Of a DNA stretch of 64,000 bases, positions 5,915-14,766 are shown piece after piece. The notes below the pieces were generated by a model. That model saw only the letters and a list, made by a program, of their open reading frames with translations, did no database searches and was not told where the DNA came from. Positions within the stretch are counted from its first letter, which is position 1. Each line of letters opens with the position of its first letter. Origin of the DNA: an uncultured Sutterella sp. (GTDB taxonomy: Bacteria; Pseudomonadota; Gammaproteobacteria; Burkholderiales; Burkholderiaceae_F); assembly GCA_900545335.1 (NCBI GenBank), contig UQYP01000008.1, positions 1-64,000 of the forward strand. Reading direction: 5' to 3'. The position numbers and the translations under genes are program-made.

Positions 5915-6511
5915 TTAGACTCCCTCAGAATTGTTCAGTACAGAAATTTCACTGTTTAGATCATTGATTTGCTTGCGCCACGCTTTTCTTTGTTCAATCA
6001 AATCGCTGTAGCGTTCGCTGTCTTCTTCATCGACCACGCCCTCAGCGATTTTGATGGCGACATAGTCGGTTTCTCTTAATTTGCTTTTCAACAAAGAAAC
6101 TTGAGCCGTTTTTTGCTCAATAGCTTTCTCTTCTTCGGTCTTTTCTGGAATTTTTTCAACAGACCACCAAAGGCCTTCCTCCTCGCTGCCGCGAATCACT
6201 CGGAAGTGAGAAGAATCCTTATTAACGAGTTCTTGAAGTAATGAGCGCAAAAGTTGATTGTGTTTGGTCTGAGATTTGTGGCTGACTTGTTTCCCGATGA
6301 AATCTTCGGGAGAGGTCGGGATAGGCTCATAAGTCCATGCCCCGTCGACAAGCTTTGCAAAATGAGTCTTAAGCTTTTCCGAGTCAGGGGCAGTCTCATC
6401 GCAGTTGAGCGGAATGAGCCACTTATCAAGCTCCGGGTGCTTATATGCCCTTGCTTCTCCTTTGAAGTACCCCTCTTCATCAAAGCGATAAACGATTTTT
6501 ACTGGTTTCAT
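5915..6511 (-). CDS. Tail fibre assembly chaperone-like protein
   Basis: 198 residues lying between the H-like fibre gene (4-bp gap) and the collar/tip gene (2-bp gap), the usual place for a tail fibre assembly protein. The N-terminus (YRFDEEGYFKGEA...) and the charged helical C-terminus (LRETDYVAIKIAEG, then RKAWRKQINDL) resemble Mu/P2-type fibre chaperones, which bind fibre tips during folding. If so, it must tolerate all the alternative tips. Identification rests on these motifs and on position. Confidence 0.6.
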   Translation of the reverse strand: MKPVKIVYRFDEEGYFKGEARAYKHPELDKWLIPLNCDETAPDSEKLKTHFAKLVDGAWTYEPIPTSPEDFIGKQVSHKSQTKHNQLLRSLLQELVNKDSSHFRVIRGSEEEGLWWSVEKIPEKTEEEKAIEQKTAQVSLLKSKLRETDYVAIKIAEGVVDEEDSERYSDLIEQRKAWRKQINDLNSEISVLNNSEGV

Positions 6512-6514
6512 GGT

Positions 6515-7234
6515 TTACTCCTCTGTCGGTACCGTACCGTCGTGATTTGTGATCCAACGCTTGAAAGCATCGATTAATCCGATGTTTTTCAAGACTTGGG
6601 TTCTTTGAGCATCTTGTAAAGTCTGTTGAGAAACTTGAACGAAGAAATTAGCTTCAATCTTCTCGCCTGCGATTGAGCCATCATTAAATTTGGAGCCAGC
6701 TGTTTTCAGTGCTTCGTTTAATCCGGCCGGCGTAACGGCTTTTGATGCGTCTGTTCCTGCGGATGTTTCTGCCGAAGTTGCCAGTTTGACGACACCAGCC
6801 TGCAATGTTGTCGCCGGGGGATTGGTAAACGTTGTGTCACCGCTAACGGTAATGTCCGTTTGCCCAGCGTCCGCCACGACAATGTCAATAGCAAGCAAGG
6901 CTTGAGAACCTGATGCTTTTGAAATGATCGGAGTGTCTTGCGAGTAGACGGCAAAAAGAACGTTGTCTGATGTAAATACGCCAAACTCGTAGACGTCATA
7001 ATCATCTGAACTGACGTCAGACACCGTAATATGAATGACATTGTCGCCAACGGCTCCGCCGGCAATGGTGTCAAGTGTCTTAAAAGAGTTCTGTAACTGC
7101 GTTTGATCGGCAGTTGGCGTGTATTTGCCGCTACCGAACTGAACGCTTGATAACGTAAGAGGCAAAGTGCCGTTCTGTTGCGCATTGACGAGCGCAGCCA
7201 AGCCGGCATTGGTTACCAGCAATTTTGAAGCCAT
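6515..7234 (-). CDS. Tail fibre protein, P2 gpH-like N-terminal type
   Basis: 239 residues. The N-terminus (LLVTNAGLAALVNAQ..., then LSSVQFGSGKYTP) is typical of the phage tail-collar fibre N-terminal domain found in P2 H homologues, which attaches the fibre to the baseplate. A short repeat-like ATTLQAGVVKLATSAETSAGTD segment follows, as in fibre shafts. It is much shorter than P2 H (about 670 residues) and lacks a long distal part, so the collar/tip gene downstream may supply receptor binding. It follows gpI by 10 bp. Confidence 0.75.
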   Translation of the reverse strand: MASKLLVTNAGLAALVNAQQNGTLPLTLSSVQFGSGKYTPTADQTQLQNSFKTLDTIAGGAVGDNVIHITVSDVSSDDYDVYEFGVFTSDNVLFAVYSQDTPIISKASGSQALLAIDIVVADAGQTDITVSGDTTFTNPPATTLQAGVVKLATSAETSAGTDASKAVTPAGLNEALKTAGSKFNDGSIAGEKIEANFFVQVSQQTLQDAQRTQVLKNIGLIDAFKRWITNHDGTVPTEE

Positions 7235-7244
7235 TTTGGACTCC

Positions 7245-7892
7245 TTAGTTGTAGATTTGATTGAAAGTGACTGGGCGGGCTACAGAAGCAAAGATCACGC
7301 TTGCTGACTTCGGTTCTCTTTCACTTTGGATACGAGCGAAAACCGCCGGACGATTGACGCTGCCAAACTGAATCCCGCCTTTTTGAGCGATGGATAAAGT
7401 AAATGTGTAGTGGCTGCGGACCGGCTTTGCATCATCAAGTAAGGCAAAGCAGTCTTCTTGCATCTCAGACGTCAAAGTCCCATCGATATCCGAAAGAGCC
7501 ACCGTGATTTTGAATGTGTGAGCTTCTGCAGGTGGGGATTCTTCCCACCATTCTTTGATAACAACTGCAGCGCCCAGACTTTCAAGTGCGAGCTTTACCG
7601 ATGAAAGCGTGCCCATCCGAGCTTTTTGAGCAATGATCTGTTTTGCAACACTACGCTTTAAATCCACAGGCCACGTATCGCGCCAAATGGTGAAATTGCG
7701 AGAAGCGGCCAGATGGTCAAGCTGTTCGCTCGTCAACTGATCAATTCGAGCGTAGATGGACGGAAGATCAATTCCGTCAGCAATGAGCCTAAGCTGTTTA
7801 TCAATAGACTTGCCCGCAGCGGAAACAGTCGGATCTTTTGAGATGCTATCGGGCATCAAATCAGAAAGTGTCACATCTGCAAGTGTTTTCAT
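7245..7892 (-). CDS. Phage tail protein I (baseplate, P2 gpI family)
   Basis: 215 residues, in the conserved W-J-I-H order. Family-like segments include IDQLTSEQLDHLAASRNF and the WPVDLKRSVAKQII region followed by GTLSSVKLALESLG. gpI is a baseplate component needed for tail assembly. The C-terminus adds about 40 residues with two related stretches (FGSVNRPAVFARI and FASVARPVTFNQI). Confidence 0.8.
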   Translation of the reverse strand: MKTLADVTLSDLMPDSISKDPTVSAAGKSIDKQLRLIADGIDLPSIYARIDQLTSEQLDHLAASRNFTIWRDTWPVDLKRSVAKQIIAQKARMGTLSSVKLALESLGAAVVIKEWWEESPPAEAHTFKITVALSDIDGTLTSEMQEDCFALLDDAKPVRSHYTFTLSIAQKGGIQFGSVNRPAVFARIQSEREPKSASVIFASVARPVTFNQIYN

Positions 7893-7903
7893 GACACCTC
7901 CTT

Positions 7904-9046
7904 TTACTCATCTTTGTAACCCTTGAAATTGACCTTAACCTCAGTGCATTGAGCCACTTGATCGGCTGACAATGCTTGGAAGGCCGTAGGTGACAATGTT
8001 GAGCGGTCAATACGCGATGCACCAGCATCAATCACGCGCGCAATCAATTCATCTTGAGAGATGTCTCTGCCGATCTTGGATTGCTGCCATAGTCGATATG
8101 ACTCAACCGCTTCTTCAACTGCAGCTTGAATGCTTGCAAGCCGCACAGAATCCGATTGGTTAACCCAGTAATCCACTTGAATTTTGTAATTGACAGCCGT
8201 AGGCGCTTTAGCAACCACATGATCGGTCAAAGGTCGGATGGTTTCATCAGACAAATGAGCCTGCAACCCTTCTAAGAAGCTTTCATTCGGTAGTTGCCCA
8301 GCGCTCAAGAGCGGGTAGACATAGACTTCTCCCGGATCCGGAGAAGTGATTGCCACGTCAATAATTGACGCTGAATACGATTCGGCGTAATAGATGTATG
8401 ACTTCTCAGGTCCCGCCACAGAGAAACTGTCCGGACGCAACCGAATACGCTCCGCATAAGCCGCATCGTCTTCAATATCGGCCCCGCCAACACTTGTGAC
8501 GGTGTTTGCCGCAGACTCAAGGTACGGCTGCGGACTGACAATAGTTGCGATTTGCCCAGCAACAAAGCCATTGCCAACGGTTCCGCTTTCAATGCAAGAA
8601 GCGGTGACATTGCCTGTTTTTTCACCAACCGGGATGATCAATTCATGGTCGGTTTCAAAAGTGACTGAGCCTGCGGAAACCTGAAATCCCTTCGGAATCG
8701 TGTAGGCATTGCCAAGCGCCTGACTCAATGTAAACTGAATCGTTGTGATTGCTTTTGATGCCGGCAATCTTGTGACGGCAATGGATTGGCCGAGGGCATC
8801 CAAATAGTCACCTTTTGCATAAGTTAGAAGATTTTGTTGCGCTGCAAAATTGATTCCCTGGCGCAACTGAATGATTTCAGCTGCGATGGTCAAAAGGAAA
8901 AGTCTGACAGGATCACCTGCAGCTAAAGTTCGGCCACTGGCTTTTTCATAGTCTGTAATCAAATCCGACTCGACTTTTTCAGAATCAACTTCGATAAATT
9001 CGACTGGCGGCATGTTCCAACGAGGAATGACTTCTGCCATTTTCAT
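7904..9046 (-). CDS. Baseplate assembly protein J
   Basis: 380 residues, a baseplate wedge protein of the P2 J / Mu gp47 family. The central segment GNGFVAGQIATIVSPQPYLESAANTVTSVGGADIEDDAAYAERIRLRP is the family's strongest signature (shown here only as a location, residues about 150-205, key GGADIE...D..YR/A..R). The start overlaps the stop of gpW by 4 bp, as expected for translational coupling in the baseplate operon. Confidence 0.9.
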   Translation of the reverse strand: MKMAEVIPRWNMPPVEFIEVDSEKVESDLITDYEKASGRTLAAGDPVRLFLLTIAAEIIQLRQGINFAAQQNLLTYAKGDYLDALGQSIAVTRLPASKAITTIQFTLSQALGNAYTIPKGFQVSAGSVTFETDHELIIPVGEKTGNVTASCIESGTVGNGFVAGQIATIVSPQPYLESAANTVTSVGGADIEDDAAYAERIRLRPDSFSVAGPEKSYIYYAESYSASIIDVAITSPDPGEVYVYPLLSAGQLPNESFLEGLQAHLSDETIRPLTDHVVAKAPTAVNYKIQVDYWVNQSDSVRLASIQAAVEEAVESYRLWQQSKIGRDISQDELIARVIDAGASRIDRSTLSPTAFQALSADQVAQCTEVKVNFKGYKDE

Positions 9047-9360
9047 TCTCCGATACTAACTGTGACAACAGGATTCAAGATCCCTTCCATGGCGTTTGAA
9101 GTATTTGAAGGAAACTCAATCTTCACTACTTTCGCCCTGGGCTCATATCGCTCTAATGTGTCAATGATTTCGGTTCTCATAAGCGCTTGAGAAACCGGTA
9201 ACGGCTTATCAATGTGTTCCCATGTAAGGCCGAAATCTCTATCGAGAGGAACTGACCCCAGACGCGTCTTTAAGATCGTTCTGACGTTTTGGAGGATCTC
9301 TGCAACTTCATTGACCGGGGAAAAAGAAACGTTCGGATCCAAAGTCACTTGATAATTCAT
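9043..9360 (-). CDS. Baseplate protein W (GPW/gp25 family)
   Basis: 105 residues from the ATG at 9358-9360, preferred over an upstream frame opening that would overlap gpU. It contains VRTILKTRLGSVPLDRDFGL, the gp25/GPW signature (short segments RTRxGxxPxxxxFG-like), and ends with VVTVSIGE. gp25-type proteins form part of the baseplate wedge and start sheath polymerisation. Its ATG overlaps the gpU stop (ATGA). Confidence 0.88.
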   Translation of the reverse strand: MNYQVTLDPNVSFSPVNEVAEILQNVRTILKTRLGSVPLDRDFGLTWEHIDKPLPVSQALMRTEIIDTLERYEPRAKVVKIEFPSNTSNAMEGILNPVVTVSIGE

Positions 9361-9752
9361 TGATCGCACTCCGTTAACGAAATAGTTGCAACAGCAACAC
9401 TGCAAACCCCCGCACCCGTATGAAATTTCCGCTCTTCACTGATTGATTCAATGACGTATTTCCCCATATACTCGGGGCCAATCAACAACCGTTTGGCTGT
9501 CCCATCCCTCATCATTGTTCTCAGAGCTAATAAGCCAATGTTGGGAGGAAAGCCTAAAGTCGAATCAAAGCGGATTTGAAATGAAACCCTTGAAAGGCTT
9601 TCGCCTATGAATTCGAGAACAGGCTTTTTCCCAATGACTTCGTGCATGGCGTATCTAACACTTTGCTCAGTTTGAAGATTTGAGAAAGTCATCACTTTCT
9701 CATGTGAACAAACGAAAGGCAATGTCCCAATCATCCCTAAAAATCCAGCCAT
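9357..9752 (-). CDS. Tail terminator protein gpU family
   Basis: 131 residues. The N-terminal MIGTLPFVCSHEKVMTFSNL and later LGFPPNIGLLALRTMMRDG, LIGPEYMGKYVIESI segments follow the P2 gpU pattern. Members cap the distal end of the tail tube. Its place between V and W differs from P2 but occurs in related contractile prophages. Confidence 0.75.
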   Translation of the reverse strand: MAGFLGMIGTLPFVCSHEKVMTFSNLQTEQSVRYAMHEVIGKKPVLEFIGESLSRVSFQIRFDSTLGFPPNIGLLALRTMMRDGTAKRLLIGPEYMGKYVIESISEERKFHTGAGVCSVAVATISLTECDQ

Positions 9753-9761
9753 TTCTTACTC

Positions 9762-10484
9762 CTAAATGTTGCTGCCTGAGATCTGTCCGGATGCTGTGAT
9801 GTTGCCGTTTGCGGAAATGTTGCCGGTGACTGATAAGTCGCCTTCAATAGTCACATTTCCTTTGAATTTCATATTCTGCGAAGTCAATTCAGCGCTTGAG
9901 CCGTTGAATGTCATCGTTGTTCCGGAAATCGTCAAAGTGATGGTGGGTGCTGACAGAGCGATTTTCGTGCCAGATGCAATATCAACACTTTGCGACCCCG
10001 AAACGGAGACGCTTTCACTTCCGGAAACGGTGATTTTTTTCGAAGCGGCTGAAACCTCATCCGGAGCTTGAACATTGACTTTTGATCTGTCAGCGTGAAG
10101 AGTGGTTTCTTCAATAGCAATGTCCAAGTGGTGTTGCGCACGGTCATAGCTCACACGGGTGCCATCTTTGAAAACAACGGTTCTCTTATCTCCATTGCTT
10201 TCGGGCGGTTTTACGTCTCCGGCGTAAATGCTCCCGAGGACAAAACCATCTTCTGATCCTTCTTTGAAGAACACACAAACAACATCTTCCCCGATGTCCG
10301 GCAACCAGTAATCTTGGTTTGCGATGGTGTTGCGCTGCATGACAGGAAGCCAATTGCTTGTCATCCCGTCTTCATCGTCAAAAGTCACTCGAACTTTGGC
10401 ATTTGCAAAGTCAATCGATGTGACTTCGCCCAAGCGCATAAAAGAACCGGAGTTGTCTCCGGTTCCTTGGTTAAAAATTCTCAT
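9762..10484 (-). CDS. Baseplate spike protein V
   Basis: 240 residues of the P2 gpV family, the membrane-piercing spike. The N-terminal OB-like part includes VTSIDFANAKVRVTFDDEDGMTSNWLPV; the central QDYWLPDIGEDVVCVFF is a strong gpV motif. The C-terminal half is a repetitive beta-strand region (GNVTIEGDLSVTGNISANGNITASG), typical of trimeric beta-helix spikes. Two bp separate it from gpD upstream. Confidence 0.88.
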   Translation of the reverse strand: MRIFNQGTGDNSGSFMRLGEVTSIDFANAKVRVTFDDEDGMTSNWLPVMQRNTIANQDYWLPDIGEDVVCVFFKEGSEDGFVLGSIYAGDVKPPESNGDKRTVVFKDGTRVSYDRAQHHLDIAIEETTLHADRSKVNVQAPDEVSAASKKITVSGSESVSVSGSQSVDIASGTKIALSAPTITLTISGTTMTFNGSSAELTSQNMKFKGNVTIEGDLSVTGNISANGNITASGQISGSNI

Positions 10485-10486
10485 GA

Positions 10487-11581
10487 TTAGTAATCGTTGT
10501 TGACTCGTCTGAGTCTTAGATCAGTCGTGTAACCGCTACTGCTGTAAGAGTGATTCGCTTCTTCGACAATGAAATTGCCGTCAAAAGCACCAATCCCTTT
10601 ACACGCAATCACAGTCCCAGCTGACAGCATTGGATCTCCGACAACGGTCATCGAGCCTGTCATTCTGTGACTATTTAATGACCTTAATTTGGCTTTGGCT
10701 AAGCGCTTGGCTTCGCTTTGGGACGTTGCCCTGCGCTTCATGTAGTACTCCTGATCACTGTCCGAGGCGTTCGGATCGGTGTAGGTGAAGCTCATGACCG
10801 CGGGATTTGTCTTTTTCGTTGCCGGATCTTTGAGATCCCATGAAAAGCTTGCCGCTGTATCTTTTGTCTTTCTGTTTGTATCGCGCCATTTGACGGTTAC
10901 AGACTTGTAGGATTCACTTTGAGCGGTCTCAAAGTCATACCGCAAAATGTTTGATTCACCTAGAACAAAAGTTGCAACAGGGTCTTTACTCTCGTAAGCC
11001 TCCTGATCGAAAATCACCATTTGATTGTCGGTGACCTTCAGAGACAAGCCTGAGTCTTCGCATAAGCGGTTTATGAAGCTCAAGTCTGCTTCTTTGTTCT
11101 GATCCACCCGATCAAACGTTGGGTTTAACGAAGAGTCAAAAACAAGACTCATCCCGGCATCAGAACAAATGCCAGAAGCAATACTTTTGAGATCTTTACT
11201 TTCCCAAGCCCGTGTGCGCTTCAAGCGACGGATTGGCTTAGAGAGAGGAATGGACACCGCACGGATCTCAACCGTTTTCGGAGATCCGGAAAAGCGGACC
11301 GTATCCACATAGAAGGAGCCACAATAAAGCTCGGCCCCTCGTGAGGAGGCGGTGCCGCTCGACAAGTACGCGCGGATTACTTCTCCGCCGTCAGGTTTCC
11401 AGTTGCTCGCCCACTTACCGGTCTTATCCTGCAGAGTGAGGGATATCTCATCCGCCTGCCCGGTCTCTTTGTCACTGTATGACCAGGACAGAAGATCTTT
11501 TGAGAGATCCTCTGTCACATCGGTCTTGTTCGCGCTAAATAAAAGCCTGAGCTTCGTCACTTTGGGTTCATTGAGATCCAT
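10487..11581 (-). CDS. Late control protein D (tail hub)
   Basis: 364 residues from the ATG at 11579-11581 (MDLNEPKVTKL). A longer opening would overlap gpX further. P2 gpD family, a gp27-like hub on which the spike sits. Family-like features are CGSFYVDTVRFSGSP, the FDRVDQNKEADLSFINRLCEDSGLSLKVTD core, and the C-terminal VVGDPMLSAGTVIACKGIGAFDGNFIVEEANHSYSSSGYTT region (given as location, residues about 315-355). It overlaps gpX by 14 bp. Confidence 0.88.
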   Translation of the reverse strand: MDLNEPKVTKLRLLFSANKTDVTEDLSKDLLSWSYSDKETGQADEISLTLQDKTGKWASNWKPDGGEVIRAYLSSGTASSRGAELYCGSFYVDTVRFSGSPKTVEIRAVSIPLSKPIRRLKRTRAWESKDLKSIASGICSDAGMSLVFDSSLNPTFDRVDQNKEADLSFINRLCEDSGLSLKVTDNQMVIFDQEAYESKDPVATFVLGESNILRYDFETAQSESYKSVTVKWRDTNRKTKDTAASFSWDLKDPATKKTNPAVMSFTYTDPNASDSDQEYYMKRRATSQSEAKRLAKAKLRSLNSHRMTGSMTVVGDPMLSAGTVIACKGIGAFDGNFIVEEANHSYSSSGYTTDLRLRRVNNDY

Positions 11582-11786
11582 CGCGACCTCGCTTCCAAGG
11601 CGGCAAAGACGCATCTGCATTGATGTCCTCTGCCACCTCCGGTGTTTGAAGTGTTATCCCTGCCGGGAAAATCACGGTTTTTCGATAATCGGGGTTAGCT
11701 TCAATGAGTTCATTGATTCGCAGCTCAGAACCGTAGTGACGTTTGGCAATGATGTCCCACGTATCACTTTGTTGCGTTGTGTACAT
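11568..11786 (-). CDS. Tail protein X (LysM-like)
   Basis: 72 residues. SDTWDIIAKRHYGSELRINELIEANP, NPDYRKTVIFPAGITLQTPE is the LysM-like P2 gpX pattern (key residues D-W..A...YG...N.L..ANP...IFPAG). It is essential for tail assembly in P2. It lies 11 bp downstream of the tape measure gene. Confidence 0.88.
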   Translation of the reverse strand: MYTTQQSDTWDIIAKRHYGSELRINELIEANPDYRKTVIFPAGITLQTPEVAEDINADASLPPWKRGRDGSQ

Positions 11787-11797
11787 ACACCCTCCAG

Positions 11798-14296
11798 TTA
11801 ATACGCAAGTCGCCTTTCATCAGCCAAAAGACGTTCAATTTCTCGTTTCAGGTCTTCGCTACCTGCGCGCAAACCTCTGCGAACATCCTCATAACCATTT
11901 CCGGAACCTCCGCCAATATTGATAACTGGTGCAAAATTCACAGAAACGCTTGTTGAATTGGATGAACGGGGTTGCCCGAGCATGGAGGACAGACGAGACA
12001 ACGGCAAAATAGCTTCCGGCTCACTTCCCTCACCCACCATAGCAAGAGAGGCACCTGTTGCGATGCCTCCGTTTGCCAATTGCGGGATTGTGGGAATATT
12101 GAAGCCTCCGCCGCCAAGCCATTTCGGCAGCTTCACCTTGTTTAGCAGCTCGATTAACTTATTGATCCATCCGATGACGGTATTGATCGGCCCCTTTGAC
12201 ATATCTGCGATGTATTGCCAGGCGGCAGCCATCTTCTCTTTCACCAAGTCCCAATTTTTGTAAAGCCAAACACCGGCGGCTACCAAAGCGGCAACCGCTG
12301 TGATTGCAAGACCAACAGGATTGGTAAAGGCAAATTTAAGAGCTATTCCCATTAGCTTAACTGCTGTTGTTACAGCATTAATTGATGTAGAGATAACCAA
12401 ACATGCAGCTTTCCAGGTAAACATGGCTGTTTTTGCTGTTGTAATGAAGGTGAATTTCATTGCAATCCCTATCAATTGGATTGCTTTGGTCAGTCCCGAC
12501 ATCGTTAACGAGGTTGCTGTACAAGCAACCTTCCAAGCTATCATTGCAAAGCGTGCTAGTTTGCCGGTTTTAATTAGGTCAATGTACAGTTTCTTCACCT
12601 GCAATCCTAATGTCCAGAACGTTAAGAATGGAGAAACTGTCGCAAGCATAGCTATGCGTAAAGCGTGGTAGCCGGCAATTAAGCCTACAAAGCCTCCGAC
12701 AATTTTCGAGATGGTAATAACAGCTTCATTGTTATTTCTGACCCATTCGCCAATCGCTTTGGCATATTGAACAAATCCAATGGCCCCTTCTTTAACATCC
12801 CCTAAGAAAATGTCGCCAATTGCAGAGGAGATGTAAGTTATTGCATTAGACGCCAAAGTAAGTGCGTTAGATGTCGTTCCAGCCCGAGAGATAAACTCCT
12901 GAAGCATAGATCCCACATAGTCGCTTTCAGAGGCCACTCTTGCAAAGTTTTCTGATAGCCCTTCCAGGTTAGAGAGCATCGGACCCATTGAGCGAGCGCC
13001 TTCATCACCGAACATCGCGGTGAGATATTCCATTTGTAGCTCTTTAGGTACTTTATCCCGGATGGTCTTCAATACCTTAATAATCGCTGCCGGAGCATCC
13101 TTCTGAACATCCTTTTGCAACTGTTTGGGGTCAAATCCAATTTGCCGAAAAGCTTTAGAGGCGAGCTTGCTCATTGAGCTGCCACGCGTTAAAGCTCGCA
13201 TCATTGACTGAATGCCGGTAGCTGCAACCTCTGCTTGTACACCGGAGGCGATTAATGTGGCACCTAAAGCTGCAGTTTGTCCTTCGGTTAGACCGGCAAC
13301 CTTACCCAATGCGCCATAACGCATGAGGACTTCGCCAATTTGCGAACCTAATGCAGCGTTTGAATTACTTAAGGCATTGACAGCATCTGCTAACAGAACA
13401 GTTTGCCCTTGAGTAAGGGCCATACCGGAGCGCCATTTGGCCATCATTTCACCGGCTTGCTCCGCACTAATGTCAAAAGCTACACCCATGCGGGCGGCAT
13501 CCACAGCGAAATCCTTAAGTTCATTTTCTGCGACACCGGCCTGAGCGGCAGAGGCTGCAATTTGTGCTAACCCAACGCTCGTCATCGGGATCTCAAGACT
13601 GATTTCTTCTAATTGCCTTTTAAGCTTGTTCAAGCCGTCAGGGTCTTTAAAGTCAATGACCTTATTAATATCAGCCATTGCGTCTTCCATCTTCATGGCA
13701 GAACGGACAGGTGCCGATAAAGCTCCAACCAACTGGTGGCCAAGTGTGGACATGGCAACCAAAGAAGTTGCAATAGATGTATTTGTCGTATTTTTGGCTT
13801 GAGAAAGACTTTCGAGCTTCTGATTAATCTGACTTATGCGTAACAGCTGTTTTTGTGCAGCCTTAGCTCTATTTGTAGCCTTCGCAAGGCGATCATATTT
13901 TTGGCTAAGCTGACCGACAGATAAGTTTTGTGCCCCAAGTTCTTTATTTAAAGACTTAATGCTTGATCCATTTGCGTCCATTGCCGATTTTGTTTCCAAA
14001 AGAGCTTTTTTTACTCTTTTCTGATACGCCAAAAGGCTTTTGGACGGTGCTTCTGCAGATTTGATGACTTTGTTTAAACGGCTTAATTTTTCCCTTTGCT
14101 CTGCGTATTGATCACTTAATTTTTTATTTTCATTTCTCAGGGCAATAAGATCCCCTAATTTCGACGCTTTTGCCTGATATTGAGCAATGCGAATTTCCAA
14201 GTCTCGAATTGAATTTTCCGCCGATTTGAACGAAGAGGAAAATTGCTTGGATACCTGCCCAGCTAATTGAAACAGAATTTCATATTTATTAGGCAT
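11798..14296 (-). CDS. Phage tail tape measure protein
   Basis: 832 residues, the longest protein of the tail cluster and in the normal tape-measure position. Residues 1-190 are charged coiled coil. Residues about 205-470 hold the TP901-type core (MEDAMADINKVIDF..., AASAAQAGVAENEL..., MFGDEGARSMGP). Residues about 515-700 are hydrophobic, with repeated AMxAWKxACxxxS-like helices. The C-terminus has the usual GGIATGASLAMVGEGSEPEAI motif. The length sets tail length; the hydrophobic part helps DNA delivery across the membrane. Confidence 0.92.
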   Translation of the reverse strand: MPNKYEILFQLAGQVSKQFSSSFKSAENSIRDLEIRIAQYQAKASKLGDLIALRNENKKLSDQYAEQREKLSRLNKVIKSAEAPSKSLLAYQKRVKKALLETKSAMDANGSSIKSLNKELGAQNLSVGQLSQKYDRLAKATNRAKAAQKQLLRISQINQKLESLSQAKNTTNTSIATSLVAMSTLGHQLVGALSAPVRSAMKMEDAMADINKVIDFKDPDGLNKLKRQLEEISLEIPMTSVGLAQIAASAAQAGVAENELKDFAVDAARMGVAFDISAEQAGEMMAKWRSGMALTQGQTVLLADAVNALSNSNAALGSQIGEVLMRYGALGKVAGLTEGQTAALGATLIASGVQAEVAATGIQSMMRALTRGSSMSKLASKAFRQIGFDPKQLQKDVQKDAPAAIIKVLKTIRDKVPKELQMEYLTAMFGDEGARSMGPMLSNLEGLSENFARVASESDYVGSMLQEFISRAGTTSNALTLASNAITYISSAIGDIFLGDVKEGAIGFVQYAKAIGEWVRNNNEAVITISKIVGGFVGLIAGYHALRIAMLATVSPFLTFWTLGLQVKKLYIDLIKTGKLARFAMIAWKVACTATSLTMSGLTKAIQLIGIAMKFTFITTAKTAMFTWKAACLVISTSINAVTTAVKLMGIALKFAFTNPVGLAITAVAALVAAGVWLYKNWDLVKEKMAAAWQYIADMSKGPINTVIGWINKLIELLNKVKLPKWLGGGGFNIPTIPQLANGGIATGASLAMVGEGSEPEAILPLSRLSSMLGQPRSSNSTSVSVNFAPVINIGGGSGNGYEDVRRGLRAGSEDLKREIERLLADERRLAY

Positions 14297-14340
14297 ATCA
14301 ATGACCTAAACGTGATAACATTGAATAGGAGAGGTTAAAA

Positions 14341-14625
14341 ATGACCCGTAGGAAAAGAGAACATTTACCCCAAGTAGAAAAAGAACCCGAGGCGATCTTC
14401 ACTTCACAGGAAGAAAGAGAGCTTGCAGAGTTGTTGGCTACGATAAAGTATCCTCCCTATGAATTAAGAAGAGTATCTGATGGGACTTTCGGCGGCACCA
14501 CTTGGAAGTGGATCCCGACCGATGACCCGATGCCATTGTGGTGGCAAGTGATTTCAACTCTCGGCTATTTATTGGGCTTTTTGTTCTGCTTGGCCTGTGG
14601 TGTCTTTGTTTGGTGGATCATTTAG
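14341..14625 (+). CDS. Small membrane protein inside the tail operon, opposite strand
   Basis: 94 residues, with the SD AGGAG 8 bases before the ATG. Residues 1-65 are charged and soluble; residues about 66-94 (LWWQVISTLGYLLGFLFCLAC...) form one or two membrane passes ending in WWII. It stands alone on the plus strand between the tape measure and E/E' genes, a typical place for a separately expressed prophage (moron) gene. Function is not recognised; superinfection exclusion is one possibility, without direct evidence. Confidence 0.65.
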   Translation: MTRRKREHLPQVEKEPEAIFTSQEERELAELLATIKYPPYELRRVSDGTFGGTTWKWIPTDDPMPLWWQVISTLGYLLGFLFCLACGVFVWWII

Positions 14626-14634
14626 ACTCACCGA

Positions 14635-14766
14635 TCACTTCTTGTTTTTCTTTTCGATCTCATCAATCAATTTAAGCCAATCGAGCATGTCAACGATTGG
14701 CTTATCGAGCCATTGATCAGCATCTCCTCCGGCGCCATTCTTCACAAGCGCCAGCGCGCACATCAT
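14635..14766 (-). CDS. Tail assembly chaperone E' extension
   Basis: The frame directly after gpE, ending QWLDKPIVDMLDWLKLIDEIEKKNKK. It could start at ATGATG (14761-14766), but the frame is open upstream in the -1 phase to the slippery site at 14859-14865. In P2 and its relatives E' is made only as an E-E' fusion. The motif WLDKP...W L resembles gpE' proteins. The track of open frames omits it because it is short. Confidence 0.75.
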   Translation of the reverse strand: MMCALALVKNGAGGDADQWLDKPIVDMLDWLKLIDEIEKKNKK

